Source of the DNA: Candidatus Competibacteraceae bacterium | Lineage (GTDB): Bacteria; Pseudomonadota; Gammaproteobacteria; Competibacterales; Competibacteraceae | NCBI GenBank assembly: GCA_016712625.1 | Contig: JADJQQ010000004.1 | Location: 1 to 64,000 of the forward strand | Direction: 5' to 3' | Length of the DNA: 64,000 nucleotides | Shown here: positions 27,052-35,789 of the stretch, in pieces | How positions within the stretch are numbered: position 1 is the stretch's first letter | How the letters are laid out: every line of letters begins with the position of its first letter | Notes under the pieces: model-generated | What the model was told of the DNA's origin: nothing | The model's input: the letters and a program-made list of their open reading frames with translations, nothing else | Database searches by the model: none | Program-made: the position numbers and the translations under genes

Positions 27052-27933
27052 ATGGCAGAGAATCGGTATCTTCTGAACGCCCAATTGGCCCAGATGCTCA
27101 AGGGCGGAGTCATCATGGATGTGGTTAATGTGCAACATGCCCAGATCGCCCAGGAAGCGGGCGCCGTGGCGGTGATGGCGCTGGAGCGCGTCCCGGCTGA
27201 TATCCGCAAGCAGGGCGGCGTCGCGCGGATGTCGGACCCTGGTTTGGTCAAGGCCATCAAAGAGGCGGTGACGATTCCAGTGATGGCCAAGGCGCGTATT
27301 GGCCATTTTGTCGAAGCCCAAATTTTGCAAGCGCTCAAAATCGATTACATCGACGAAAGTGAAGTGTTGACTCCCGCCGATGAAGATTGCCATATCGACA
27401 AAAGCAAGTTTGAGATTCCTTTCGTGTGTGGCGCCCGCAATTTGGGCGAGGCGTTGCGGCGGATCGCTGAAGGCGCGGCGATGATACGCACCAAAGGCGA
27501 GGCGGGTACCGGCGATGTGGTGGAAGCGGTGCGGCATATGCGGACTATGAACCGTGAAATCCGGCAACTGGCGAGCATGCCGACCGAGGAGATCATGAGC
27601 TTTGCCAAGAGCAATGGCATTCCCTACGAACTCGGCTTGGAGGTCAAGAAATTAGGCCGCTTGCCGGTCGTCAATTTTGCGGCTGGCGGGATCGCCACTC
27701 CCGCTGATGCCGCCCTGATGATGCAGCTGGGATGCGACGGCGTATTCGTGGGTTCCGGTATCTTCAAATCGGCCGATCCGGTGCGTCGCGCCAGCGCTAT
27801 CGTTAAAGCGACGGCCTTTTACAACGATCCGGCGCGGTTGCTTGAAGTCTCCATGGATCTGGGCGATCCGATGGCGGGCCAGAGCGTGGCCAGCCTATCG
27901 GGAGAGGATCGCTTGGCGGGACGAGGTTGGTAA
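27052..27933 (+). CDS. pdxS: Pyridoxal 5'-phosphate synthase subunit PdxS
   Basis: 293 residues, the SNZ/Pdx1 length. The TIM-barrel active site residues are in place: Asp23 (GGVIMDVVN), Lys80 (PVMAKARIGH) and Lys148 (IRTKGEAGTGDVVEA). It condenses ribose 5-phosphate, glyceraldehyde 3-phosphate and ammonia to PLP in the DXP-independent route. Its TAA overlaps the pdxT ATG, matching their complex. This route is uncommon in gammaproteobacteria, most of which use PdxA/PdxJ. Confidence 0.97.
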   Translation: MAENRYLLNAQLAQMLKGGVIMDVVNVQHAQIAQEAGAVAVMALERVPADIRKQGGVARMSDPGLVKAIKEAVTIPVMAKARIGHFVEAQILQALKIDYIDESEVLTPADEDCHIDKSKFEIPFVCGARNLGEALRRIAEGAAMIRTKGEAGTGDVVEAVRHMRTMNREIRQLASMPTEEIMSFAKSNGIPYELGLEVKKLGRLPVVNFAAGGIATPADAALMMQLGCDGVFVGSGIFKSADPVRRASAIVKATAFYNDPARLLEVSMDLGDPMAGQSVASLSGEDRLAGRGW

Positions 27934-28595
27934 TGATCGTCGGCGGTTCTGGCGTACTCGGTGTGCTGGATTTACAGGGTGGGGTACAGGAACATCTCGA
28001 GCATTTACGGCGGGTTGGCGTGGCCGCGCGGCCCGTCAAATCCGCCGCTGGCCTAGAAGGATTGGCCGGGTTGATCATCCCCGGCGGCGAGAGTACCTGC
28101 TTGTCGCGGTTGCTGCGTCTCTTCGGCTTGGACGAGGCGATCAAACGGGCTTACGCCGCTGGCCTGAAGCTGTGGGGCACCTGCGCCGGAGCTATTTTAC
28201 TGGCCAGTGAAAATGTGGGTGAGACGCCATTTTTTGGCCTGATCGATATTGCGGTCGACCGCAACGCTTTCGGTAGCCAGTTGGACAGTTTCAATCGCGA
28301 AATGCTGGTGTCGGCGGTGGCGAAAGAACCGATTCCGCTCACCTTCATTCGCGCGCCCAAGATCGTGCGGGCTGGCGAGAGCGTGCAGGTGTTGTTGCAG
28401 CTGGATGACTACATTGCCGCCGCCGAGAATGAGCGAATTCTGGTCACCGTTTTCCATCCCGAACTGACACCCAATCTGGCGTTCCATCGCTATTTCGCCC
28501 GCAAGTGCGGTGTGTTGCCAGTTAATGGCGACGGCGCCGCGCTCGATCCCAACTGGACCCCGCAAAGCTGGATGCGTTTTTCCCATCATGTCTGA
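27933..28595 (+). CDS. pdxT: Pyridoxal 5'-phosphate synthase glutaminase subunit PdxT
   Basis: 220 residues from the ATG at 27933 (TAATG overlap with pdxS); two codons upstream a TTG is also in frame but less likely. Triad class-I amidotransferase: LIIPGGEST loop, nucleophile Cys84 in WGTCAGAILLA, and the His/Glu pair in VTVFHPELT. It releases ammonia from glutamine and passes it to PdxS. It is somewhat longer than Bacillus PdxT (about 196 residues), with an extra C-terminal tail after CGVLPVNGD. Confidence 0.95.
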   Translation: MIVGGSGVLGVLDLQGGVQEHLEHLRRVGVAARPVKSAAGLEGLAGLIIPGGESTCLSRLLRLFGLDEAIKRAYAAGLKLWGTCAGAILLASENVGETPFFGLIDIAVDRNAFGSQLDSFNREMLVSAVAKEPIPLTFIRAPKIVRAGESVQVLLQLDDYIAAAENERILVTVFHPELTPNLAFHRYFARKCGVLPVNGDGAALDPNWTPQSWMRFSHHV

Positions 28596-28645
28596 ATCGG
28601 GCGTCTTCACTCCCTTTGAATAGAGGGTCGGTAGGAGCGATCATC

Positions 28646-29248
28646 ATGTCTTCCGCCAATTCCGATCACACCCGTTTGAGCAACCGCCGCAAAGCTGGCT
28701 ACGAACAAAAACAAGCTCGCGCTATCCATGAGAAGGGCTTGCTGATCGTTTATACCGGTTCCGGCAAGGGTAAAACGACCGCCGCGTTCGGGATGGCGCT
28801 GCGCGCGGTCGGACATGGCATGAAAGTCGGCGTGGTGCAATTCATCAAGGGCGCACAGCACAGCGCCGAGCGGACGGTATTGAGCCGCTTCGAAAATGTC
28901 GATTTTCAAACCATCGGCGATGGCTTCACCTGGTTGACCCAGAACCGCGAACAGGACATCGCTACGGCCGAGCGGGCTTGGATCGAGGCGGAGCGAATGA
29001 TCGGGGATGTCCAGTACGATCTGGTGATCCTGGACGAACTCAACCCGGTGCTGAAATACGGTTATCTTGAGCTGGGCCGAATTTTTGAGATCTTCGGCAA
29101 GCGTCGGTTGCCGCTACATATCGTGGTGACCGGGCGCCATGCGCCAACCGCGCTGATGGAACTGGCTGATTTGGTGAGCGATATTCGGTCAGTCAAGCAT
29201 CCCTACCGGGAGCAAGGCGTGAAAGCGCAGAAGGGCATCGAATTCTGA
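28646..29248 (+). CDS. cobO: Corrinoid adenosyltransferase
   Basis: 200 residues from ATG 28646, preceded by GTAGGAGCG; an in-frame start ten codons upstream lacks a good site. BtuR/CobO/CobA family: P-loop VYTGSGKGKTTAAFGMALRA, GVVQFIKGA, and VILDELNPVLKYG. It transfers the adenosyl group of ATP to cob(I)alamin or its precursors. It lies 50 bases after pdxT and is convergent with lrgB. Confidence 0.95.
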   Translation: MSSANSDHTRLSNRRKAGYEQKQARAIHEKGLLIVYTGSGKGKTTAAFGMALRAVGHGMKVGVVQFIKGAQHSAERTVLSRFENVDFQTIGDGFTWLTQNREQDIATAERAWIEAERMIGDVQYDLVILDELNPVLKYGYLELGRIFEIFGKRRLPLHIVVTGRHAPTALMELADLVSDIRSVKHPYREQGVKAQKGIEF

Positions 29249-29275
29249 CGATAGTCCGGTCCGCCGCCGAGTGCT

Positions 29276-30001
29276 TTACGGCGTCAGGTGGAGCAGCCGC
29301 ACGACGAGCGGCGCCAGCAGGGTGGTCAACAGCGCGTTCAAGCCGATGGCCAATCCGGAGAAAGCCCCTGCCAGGATACTGATTTGAAAGGCCCGAGCCG
29401 TACCGATGCCATGCGCGGCCACACCGATGGCAAAACCTATCACCGCGTCGTCTCGGATTCGCAGCCATTGCAGCAGCGACGGCGCGGCGACCGCGCCAGT
29501 CACGCCGGTTAAAATCACCATAACCGCAGTCAGTGGCGCTAAGCCGCCGATTTTCTCGGCGATGCCCATCGCCACGGGCGTGGTGACCGATTTGGGCGCT
29601 AAAGACAGCAGGATGCGAGATGAGCCGCCCAATAACCAAGCGATCCCCATGGCTGAAAGGATAGCGGTTAGCGACCCCGACACCAGGCCCGCGACAATGG
29701 GTAAAAACAGCTTTCTGACCCGTGCCCAGTGCAGGTAAAGCGGTATCGCCAGCGCCACGGTCGCCGGGCCGAGCAGGAAGTGGATAAACTGCGCCCCAGA
29801 GAAGTAAGTGGAGTAAGGCGTATTCGTCACCAGCAACAGTGGCGCTAACAGGGCGATCGCCAGCGCCACCGGATTGAATAACGCGCGTCCGCCGCTCTTT
29901 TTAAACAACCCTTGTCCCACCCTATAGGCCAACAGAGTGATGGTCAGCCACAACAGCGGCGAGGTTGCTAGATAAACCCAGATGTCGGTGAGTTTATTCA
30001 T
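29276..30001 (-). CDS. lrgB: LrgB/CidB-family membrane protein
   Basis: 241 residues with about seven hydrophobic spans. LrgB landmarks are FLLGPATVALAIPLY, LAPKSVTTPVAMGIAEKIGG and GVAAHGIGTARAF. With LrgA it forms a holin-antiholin-like or metabolite (pyruvate or glycolate type) export pair; the actual substrate is not shown here. Its start overlaps the lrgA end by 8 bases. Confidence 0.88.
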   Translation of the reverse strand: MNKLTDIWVYLATSPLLWLTITLLAYRVGQGLFKKSGGRALFNPVALAIALLAPLLLVTNTPYSTYFSGAQFIHFLLGPATVALAIPLYLHWARVRKLFLPIVAGLVSGSLTAILSAMGIAWLLGGSSRILLSLAPKSVTTPVAMGIAEKIGGLAPLTAVMVILTGVTGAVAAPSLLQWLRIRDDAVIGFAIGVAAHGIGTARAFQISILAGAFSGLAIGLNALLTTLLAPLVVRLLHLTP

Positions 30002-30353
30002 CGCGCCGTTTTTCGCTAGAACGCCTGATAACAGCTTGCATGACCAGCGCGGCGACAGTGATTGAAAGCAACGTGCTCACCAGTAACGCCACCGTCAAAG
30101 CCAGCCATTCTTCCGCCAGTAGCGTCCCGTATTGAATGATCCCCACCCCAGCGGGGATGAAGAGTAACGACAAGTGCGACAACAGAGTTTCCGCCGTGGT
30201 GCGCAAGGTATCGGGCAGCGCCCCATAACCTTGCAGCGCCAAAAAGAGCAGCACCATGCCAACTACCGGCCCTGGCGCGGGGATGCCGCTGAGTTGAACC
30301 ACGACCTCGCCGATCAATTGAAACGCCAGCAGTACAGCCATTGCGCCGATCAT
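29994..30353 (-). CDS. lrgA: LrgA/CidA-family membrane protein
   Basis: The start is placed at MIGAMAVLLAFQLIGEVVVQ because CidA-like proteins begin at this helix; an in-frame TTG at 30416 would add 21 polar residues and overlap the transpeptidase gene. 119 residues, four membrane spans, with SGIPAPGPVVGMVLLFLAL and LLFIPAGVGIIQYG. It overlaps lrgB by 8 bases and follows the L,D-transpeptidase gene after 46 bases. Confidence 0.82.
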   Translation of the reverse strand: MIGAMAVLLAFQLIGEVVVQLSGIPAPGPVVGMVLLFLALQGYGALPDTLRTTAETLLSHLSLLFIPAGVGIIQYGTLLAEEWLALTVALLVSTLLSITVAALVMQAVIRRSSEKRRDE

Positions 30354-30399
30354 GGCGCTAACATCGCCCCGGATTGGAGATTTTCCATCGGTGTCGCCT

Positions 30400-31140
30400 C
30401 TAGGGCCGGATTTCAATCGGCGTGCCGTTCGGGATGGCGCGCCAGAGCTCTTCGATTTCGGTGTTGGTCACGGCGATGCAGCCGGCAGTCCAGTCGCGCA
30501 GCAGATGGAGCCGTCCCAGGGAATCCATTCCGTTGGGTAGACCATGAATCATGATATCGCCGCCGGCCGAGCGCTTTTCCTTGGCGGCAAACGCGGCATC
30601 CTGGGCGCTGGGATAGGAAATATGCAGCGCGCGGTGGTAGTCGCTGTTTTTCTTGCGAGCATCGATTTTGTAACGGCCTTCGGGTGTTTTGTTGTCGCCC
30701 TGAAAGCGCTTGGGACCATTAGGTTGCTGGCCCAAGGCAATGTCATAGGATTTGAGTGGTTTCTTATTGAAAAATAAGGTCAGGCGACGCGCTTTTTTTT
30801 CGACTAAAACCCAGTCGGCGATGCCTTTCGGTGGAAGATCCAGCGCCAGCGGCTTGCGCGGAGGCGGTTTGAGTTCCAGGGTTGCAACCTGATCGGGAGG
30901 CGTCTTGGCAGGCGGTGGTTTTTTCGTGGTTTGAGATTCTGGCGGAGCGGTTTTTTCCGCTGGCGTACCCTCAGCTGGAGCCGTGGGAGTCACAGGGGGA
31001 ATGCCGGTGGGGGTCGAGGTGGTCGAAGCAGGCGCGCCGCTGGGTGGCGTTGGCGGTTTGTTAAAATGCTGGTAAATCAGGATGCCACCGTTGATGGCTG
31101 TCAGCGCCAGCGCGACTGATAAGACATTCCGAAATTTCAT
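30400..31140 (-). CDS. L,D-transpeptidase family protein (YkuD domain)
   Basis: 246 residues. An N-terminal hydrophobic helix (VLSVALALTAINGGILIY) acts as anchor or signal, then a Pro/Thr-rich linker to about residue 90, then a YkuD catalytic domain with LVEKKARRLTLFFNK, the conserved GGDIMIHGLPN and the Cys-containing DWTAGCIAVTN. Such enzymes crosslink peptidoglycan or attach proteins to it; short ErfK-like members may have other roles. It heads a run with lrgA and lrgB on the minus strand. Confidence 0.88.
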   Translation of the reverse strand: MKFRNVLSVALALTAINGGILIYQHFNKPPTPPSGAPASTTSTPTGIPPVTPTAPAEGTPAEKTAPPESQTTKKPPPAKTPPDQVATLELKPPPRKPLALDLPPKGIADWVLVEKKARRLTLFFNKKPLKSYDIALGQQPNGPKRFQGDNKTPEGRYKIDARKKNSDYHRALHISYPSAQDAAFAAKEKRSAGGDIMIHGLPNGMDSLGRLHLLRDWTAGCIAVTNTEIEELWRAIPNGTPIEIRP

Positions 31141-31205
31141 AACTGATCAGCTAATCGATCAGGAAAAAGTGGCCGAGATTGAGACTTGAATATCGTTGAA
31201 AATTA

Positions 31206-32666
31206 TTAGTCCGTCAACAGGCGTTCCAACAGGCTCAAATCCAGCTGCTCGGTGATGGCGTCCGCCAAGCGATTGATCCCTTCTTCACGCAATTGCCGGT
31301 AATCCGGGGTTTCCCGCACAGCTAGCCCCGCCCAGCGCAACAGCGCATCGCGCGCCGGAGCGGCGTCGAACAAGCCGTGCAGATAGGTGCCGAACAGTTG
31401 GCCATCCTCCGACAGCGCGCCTTCTGGGCGCGCTGGGTGCAGGCACGCCACGGGACGGTTAAGGGCCGGGCCAGTGCTGATGCCGGCATGGATTTCGTAC
31501 CCGGTGACGAACGCCTGATCAAGCAGCAACCGGCCTTCGACCCGATGCAATTGTTTTTCAGGCTGTAGCATCGTCTCAAAATCCAGGAGGCCAAGGCCGG
31601 GACTGCTGCCTGGTTCACCCTCCAGCCCAGCCGGATCGTGTATTTGACGCCCCAGCATTTGAAAGCCGCCGCAAATGCCGATTACTTTGCCACCGTAACG
31701 TAAATGACGTTTGAGCTCGATATCCCAGCCTTGTTCGCGCAGCCGGCGCAGATCGCCGCGCGTGCTTTTGCTGCCGGGTAGGATGATGAGATCGGCGGGC
31801 GGAATAGCCGCGCCGGGCCATACCCACTCCACCGCCACTTGAGGGTGCAGGCGCAAGGGATCGAGGTCGGTATGATTGCTGATCCGCGCCAGCACGGGTA
31901 CCGCGACCCGCAATCGCTCTGGATCTTTGACGAGGCCCAGTTCGCGTGGCAAAGCATCTTCGGCCTCTAGATGCAATCCTTGCAAGTAGGGCAATACGCC
32001 CAGCACCGGTTTACCGGTTTTCAGAGTCAACCAGTCCAATCCTGGCTTGAGGAGACTGACATCGCCCCGAAAGCGGTTGATGATTAAGCCGGTGATTCGC
32101 GCCCTTTCGCTGGGAGCCAGCAGAGCAAGGGTGCCGTACAGGTGAGCGAACACCCCGCCCCGGTCGATATCGCCGACCAGCCAAACGGGGCAGTTCACCG
32201 CCTCGGCAAAACCCATGTTGGCGATGTCTTTGTCGCGGAGATTGATTTCCGCCGGACTGCCAGCGCCTTCCACCAGAACGATCTCATACTGAGCGGACAG
32301 CCGTTGATAGGAGTCTAAAACGGCCTGCATCGCAATGGGTTTGTAATCGTGGTAACGGCGAGCGTCCATGTTGGCCAGCACTTGGCCCTGGATAATGACC
32401 TGAGCGCCGATGTCAGTGTTAGGTTTGAGCAGGACCGGATTCATGTCGGTGTGCGGTTCCAGGAACGCGGCTTGCGCCTGTACCGCCTGGGCGCGGCCGA
32501 TTTCGCCGCCATCCACGGTGACGGCGCTGTTGAGGGCCATGTTCTGGGGTTTGAAGGGAACCACCCGCACGCCGCGCCGGGCCAGCAATCGACATAAGCC
32601 AGCAACCATCACGCTTTTGCCCGCATCGGACGTGGTACCTTGAATCATCAGAGTTTTGGAATTCAA
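31206..32666 (-). CDS. cobQ: Cobyric acid synthase
   Basis: The start is a TTG at 32664-32666 (LNSKTLMIQGTTSD), chosen because AAAGGAGA lies five bases upstream; the frame extends to 32753 without a good site, and an ATG six codons in is a weaker option. 486 residues. The dethiobiotin-synthetase-like part has GTTSDAGKSVMVAGLCR and LVEGAGSPAEINL; the glutaminase part has Cys in VIGICGGFQMLG and His in GTYLHGLFD. It amidates the b, d, e and g side chains of adenosylcobyrinate a,c-diamide. Divergent from cbiB. Confidence 0.95.
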   Translation of the reverse strand: MNSKTLMIQGTTSDAGKSVMVAGLCRLLARRGVRVVPFKPQNMALNSAVTVDGGEIGRAQAVQAQAAFLEPHTDMNPVLLKPNTDIGAQVIIQGQVLANMDARRYHDYKPIAMQAVLDSYQRLSAQYEIVLVEGAGSPAEINLRDKDIANMGFAEAVNCPVWLVGDIDRGGVFAHLYGTLALLAPSERARITGLIINRFRGDVSLLKPGLDWLTLKTGKPVLGVLPYLQGLHLEAEDALPRELGLVKDPERLRVAVPVLARISNHTDLDPLRLHPQVAVEWVWPGAAIPPADLIILPGSKSTRGDLRRLREQGWDIELKRHLRYGGKVIGICGGFQMLGRQIHDPAGLEGEPGSSPGLGLLDFETMLQPEKQLHRVEGRLLLDQAFVTGYEIHAGISTGPALNRPVACLHPARPEGALSEDGQLFGTYLHGLFDAAPARDALLRWAGLAVRETPDYRQLREEGINRLADAITEQLDLSLLERLLTD

Positions 32667-32701
32667 GATGTCTCCTTTAATTTTGCCTGTAAATGATTGT
32701 A

Positions 32702-32845
32702 GGTGGGTCCTTGGTTCCGAAGGCGGCCGATATCCATGGGCGGGCGCTACCACAGCCCGATGAAACTCTGGATGCCTGGTTCGGCGGAGCCGATACGGCG
32801 CTTTACCGCGCCAAAAACCGGAACTGCCACCAAGCGTTTCTTTGA
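32702..32845 (+). pseudogene. Remnant of a GGDEF (diguanylate cyclase) domain C-terminus
   Basis: An open stretch of 47 codons ends in PDETLDAWFGGADTALYRAK then NRN.HQAFL and a TGA at 32843. ADxALYxAKxxGRN is the C-terminal helix of GGDEF domains. There is no start and no catalytic GGDEF motif upstream, because the cobQ 5' end occupies that place. It fills most of the 397-base cobQ-cbiB gap, in which nothing else was seen. Confidence 0.6.
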
Positions 32846-33063
32846 TGCTGATAGCACAGAAGTTGTGAGGTGGCGAGCGCTGCCCGCTTGATTTTAGAAT
32901 TCCAGCGCGCTTGCCGCCGGCTTCCGATCATTCCAGATTCAAGCGGGACTGATCGCGCCGTTTTGGCTACACTAGCGTCCCTCATGCGCCCAAATAATGC
33001 CATGCCATTCAAAGAAAGCTCACGCTTCCAACCGCTCATTCAAAGCGGAAAACGGATGATTTC

Positions 33064-34002
33064 ATGTTGACCGCCCTGCTATGCCTCGGCGCGGTATTGA
33101 TTGACCGTTGGCAGGGCGAACCGCCAAACCGGTGGCATCCTTTGGTGGGTTTCGGTTGGCTGGCCCGACACGTTGAAGGGCTTGCTTACGGACCGTCTGC
33201 ATCAAATTCGCTTTGGCGGCGCATTCGCGGTATCGCCGCCGTCGCGGTGTTGATTGCGCCTTGCATGTTGGCGACCTGGTTGCTGGCGCTGATCCCGTGG
33301 TTAGGCATAGTGGTTGGCTTGGGTTTGTTGTATCTGGCCATTGGCGCGCGTAGTCTGGTCGAGCACGCCGAGGCGGTGCAAACCGCGCTACAAGCTGACA
33401 ATTTACCCGACGCCCGCGCGCTAGTCGCTCGGATCGTCAGCCGCGATACCGAGGAATTGGATGCAGATCAGATCAGTCGAGCAGCCGTTGAATCAGTCCT
33501 GGAAAACGGCTGTGATGCTATTTTCGGGGCGCTATTCTGGTTTGTGCTGGCGGGCGCGCCGGGTGTGGTCGCATACCGCTTAGCCAATACACTTGACGCA
33601 ATGTGGGGCTATAGAACTCCCCGCTATCAGGATTTCGGCTGGGCGGCAGCCCGGCTGGATGATGGGTTGAACTGGATTCCTGCCCGCTTGACAGCGGTCA
33701 GCTATGCTTTGGTCGGCTCGAAACCTCGTTTGGCCTGGCGATGTTGGCGGGAACAAGCGCCATTTTGGAAAAGCCCTAACGCCGGCCCGGTGATGGCGGC
33801 GGGGGCGGGTGCCCTCGGTTTGGAGTTGGGTGGACCAGCCCGCTATCACGGCGAATGGGTCGCTCGTCCAACGTTAGGCGAAGGCTTGGTTCCGCGCGCC
33901 GACGATATCGGCCGGGCTATAGCGTTGGTGCGCCGGGCATTGGGATTATGGTTGGCCGCCATTTTTTTGGGGGGATGGTGGGGAGGATTGATCGTTGCTT
34001 GA
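33064..34002 (+). CDS. cbiB: Adenosylcobinamide-phosphate synthase CbiB
   Basis: 312 residues, integral membrane. Family blocks are LIDRWQGEPPNRWHPLVGFGWL at the N-terminus (in part), GARSLVEHAEAV, LVARIVSRDTEELD, AAVESVLENGCDAIFGALFW, AYRLANTLDAMWGYRT and FGWAAARLDDGLNWIPAR. It joins aminopropanol phosphate to adenosylcobyric acid. It overlaps cobC by 8 bases. CobD is the name used in the aerobic-pathway nomenclature. Confidence 0.95.
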   Translation: MLTALLCLGAVLIDRWQGEPPNRWHPLVGFGWLARHVEGLAYGPSASNSLWRRIRGIAAVAVLIAPCMLATWLLALIPWLGIVVGLGLLYLAIGARSLVEHAEAVQTALQADNLPDARALVARIVSRDTEELDADQISRAAVESVLENGCDAIFGALFWFVLAGAPGVVAYRLANTLDAMWGYRTPRYQDFGWAAARLDDGLNWIPARLTAVSYALVGSKPRLAWRCWREQAPFWKSPNAGPVMAAGAGALGLELGGPARYHGEWVARPTLGEGLVPRADDIGRAIALVRRALGLWLAAIFLGGWWGGLIVA

Positions 34003-35005
34003 GCATGGCGGCGGCTTGCGCGAGGCGGCGGCTCGCTATCAGATCCCACTGAGCGACTGGCTCGATTTATCCACGGGCATCAATCCTGAGGGTTGGCCGG
34101 CTCCAGCGATTGCGGCCGTTGCTTGGCAGCGCTTGCCGGAATGGGATGATGGTTTAGAGTCGGCGGCGGCGGATTATTATGGAACGGCCCAGTTGCTACC
34201 GGTCGCCGGTTCGCAAGCCGCCATTCAGGCGTTGCCGCTATTGCGTGATCCTGGTCGCGTCGGCGTGCTGTATCCCAGCTATGCCGAACATGCCCATGCT
34301 TGGCGGCGAGCGGGCCATGAGGTGGAATTGTTGCCGGCTGATGGGTTGGCCGCCGCTCTGGATCGATTGAATGTGCTAGTGGTGATTAATCCCAACAATC
34401 CTACCGGGATTTGCTTTTCGTCTAACGTGTTGCTGGAATGGCACCGACGATTGGCGGATCGGAACGGTTGGTTGGTGGTGGATGAGGCGTTTGCCGATGC
34501 CGCTCCGACCGATAGCGTAGCGGTTCATGCCGGTCTGGCGGGATTGGTGGTATTACGGTCGCTGGGGAAATTCCACGGGTTGGCCGGGGCGCGGGTCGGG
34601 TTTCTATTGGCGGAATCCGCATTGTTGGAACGGGCTTCGGAACAGTTGGGGCCTTGGGCGGTGACGGGTCCGAGCCGAGCCGTGGCGATGCGGGCATTGG
34701 CTGATCGAGGTTGGCAAGAGCAGGCTCGAGTTAAGCTGGCCCGATCAAGCCGACGCTTGGCGGAGTTGCTCGGTCGGCAAGGTTTGCCAGTAGCGAGCGG
34801 CACGGCTTTGTTTCAATGGTTGCCGCTGGCTGATGCGGAATTCTGGCAGGATGCTTTGGCGCGACGCGGTATCCTGGTTCGGCGTTTCAGCGAGCCATCG
34901 GGATTGCGGTTTGGGCTTCCAGGACCGGAGCCGGCCTGGCGGCGATTAGAATTGGCGCTTGTCGGCATTCGAGCCGAGCGCATGCGCGGGGATCGAATAC
35001 GATAA
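33995..35005 (+). CDS. cobC: L-threonine-O-3-phosphate decarboxylase (CobD/CobC class)
   Basis: 336 residues from a TTG start overlapping cbiB. Class-II PLP aminotransferase fold: HGGGLREAAARYQIPLSDWL and DLSTGINPEGWP at the N-terminus, VVINPNNPTGICF, the cofactor Asp in WLVVDEAFADAAP, and the Schiff-base Lys in VLRSLGKFHGLAGARVGF. It makes (R)-1-amino-2-propanol phosphate, the linker used by CbiB next door. Its TAA overlaps the cobA ATG. Confidence 0.93.
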   Translation: MLEHGGGLREAAARYQIPLSDWLDLSTGINPEGWPAPAIAAVAWQRLPEWDDGLESAAADYYGTAQLLPVAGSQAAIQALPLLRDPGRVGVLYPSYAEHAHAWRRAGHEVELLPADGLAAALDRLNVLVVINPNNPTGICFSSNVLLEWHRRLADRNGWLVVDEAFADAAPTDSVAVHAGLAGLVVLRSLGKFHGLAGARVGFLLAESALLERASEQLGPWAVTGPSRAVAMRALADRGWQEQARVKLARSSRRLAELLGRQGLPVASGTALFQWLPLADAEFWQDALARRGILVRRFSEPSGLRFGLPGPEPAWRRLELALVGIRAERMRGDRIR

Positions 35006-35784
35006 TGATAGAACGATTCAATTTGGATCAGGCGCGGCCTGAAATCGGTGAGGTTTTTTTGGTGGGAGCCGGTCCAGGCGATCCGGAGTTACTGACCTTG
35101 AAAGCCTTGCGCTTGATGAAGGAAGCGGATGTGGCGGTCCATGATCGCTTGATTCCTTTGGCGATTCTGGATTTGCTGGAATCGCAAGTCCAGCGGATTT
35201 TCGTCGGCAAGGAACCGGATCATCATACCTTGCCGCAGGATGAGATCAATCAATTGCTGGTTATGCTGGCCCGACAAGGCAAGCGGGTTTTGCGGCTCAA
35301 AGGTGGAGATCCTTTCATCTTCGGGCGCGGTGGCGAGGAAATTGAAACGCTGATGGCGGCGGGTATTCCTTTTCAAGTGGTGCCCGGCGTTACCGCCGCC
35401 GCCGGTTGCGCCGCCTACGCCGGCATCCCGCTGACCCATCGCGATTATGCGCAAGCCTGTGTGTTCGTGACCGGCCATCTTAAGGATGGCGCGCTGGATT
35501 TGAATTGGCGGGCCTTGGCGCAGCCCCGTCAGACCGTGGTGTTCTATATGGGGCTGAGGAGTGTCCACCCTATCTGCGAGCAACTCCGGACCTACGGGAT
35601 GGCGGACGATATGCCGGCGGCGTTGGTGGAACAGGGAACGACTCCGCGACAGCGAGTCTATTGCGCGACGCTCGCTACGCTACCGGCCGTGCTGCAACGA
35701 GCCGAGGTGCGCTCGCCAGCCTTGCTGATCGTTGGTGAGGTCGTGAAATTGCGGTCGCGACTGGCGTGGTACCAAACGGCTTAA
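35005..35784 (+). CDS. cobA: Uroporphyrinogen-III C-methyltransferase (SUMT)
   Basis: 259 residues, single-domain SUMT rather than fused CysG. Signature VGAGPGDPELLTLKALRLM near the N-terminus, RLKGGDPFIFGRGGEE, VPGVTAAAGCAAYAGIPLTHR and TGHLKDGALDLNW. It methylates C2 and C7 of uroporphyrinogen III, the entry to corrin and siroheme. Third gene of the overlapping cbiB-cobC-cobA run; convergent with the DUF4124 gene five bases away. Confidence 0.96.
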   Translation: MIERFNLDQARPEIGEVFLVGAGPGDPELLTLKALRLMKEADVAVHDRLIPLAILDLLESQVQRIFVGKEPDHHTLPQDEINQLLVMLARQGKRVLRLKGGDPFIFGRGGEEIETLMAAGIPFQVVPGVTAAAGCAAYAGIPLTHRDYAQACVFVTGHLKDGALDLNWRALAQPRQTVVFYMGLRSVHPICEQLRTYGMADDMPAALVEQGTTPRQRVYCATLATLPAVLQRAEVRSPALLIVGEVVKLRSRLAWYQTA

Positions 35785-35789
35785 TGGCT

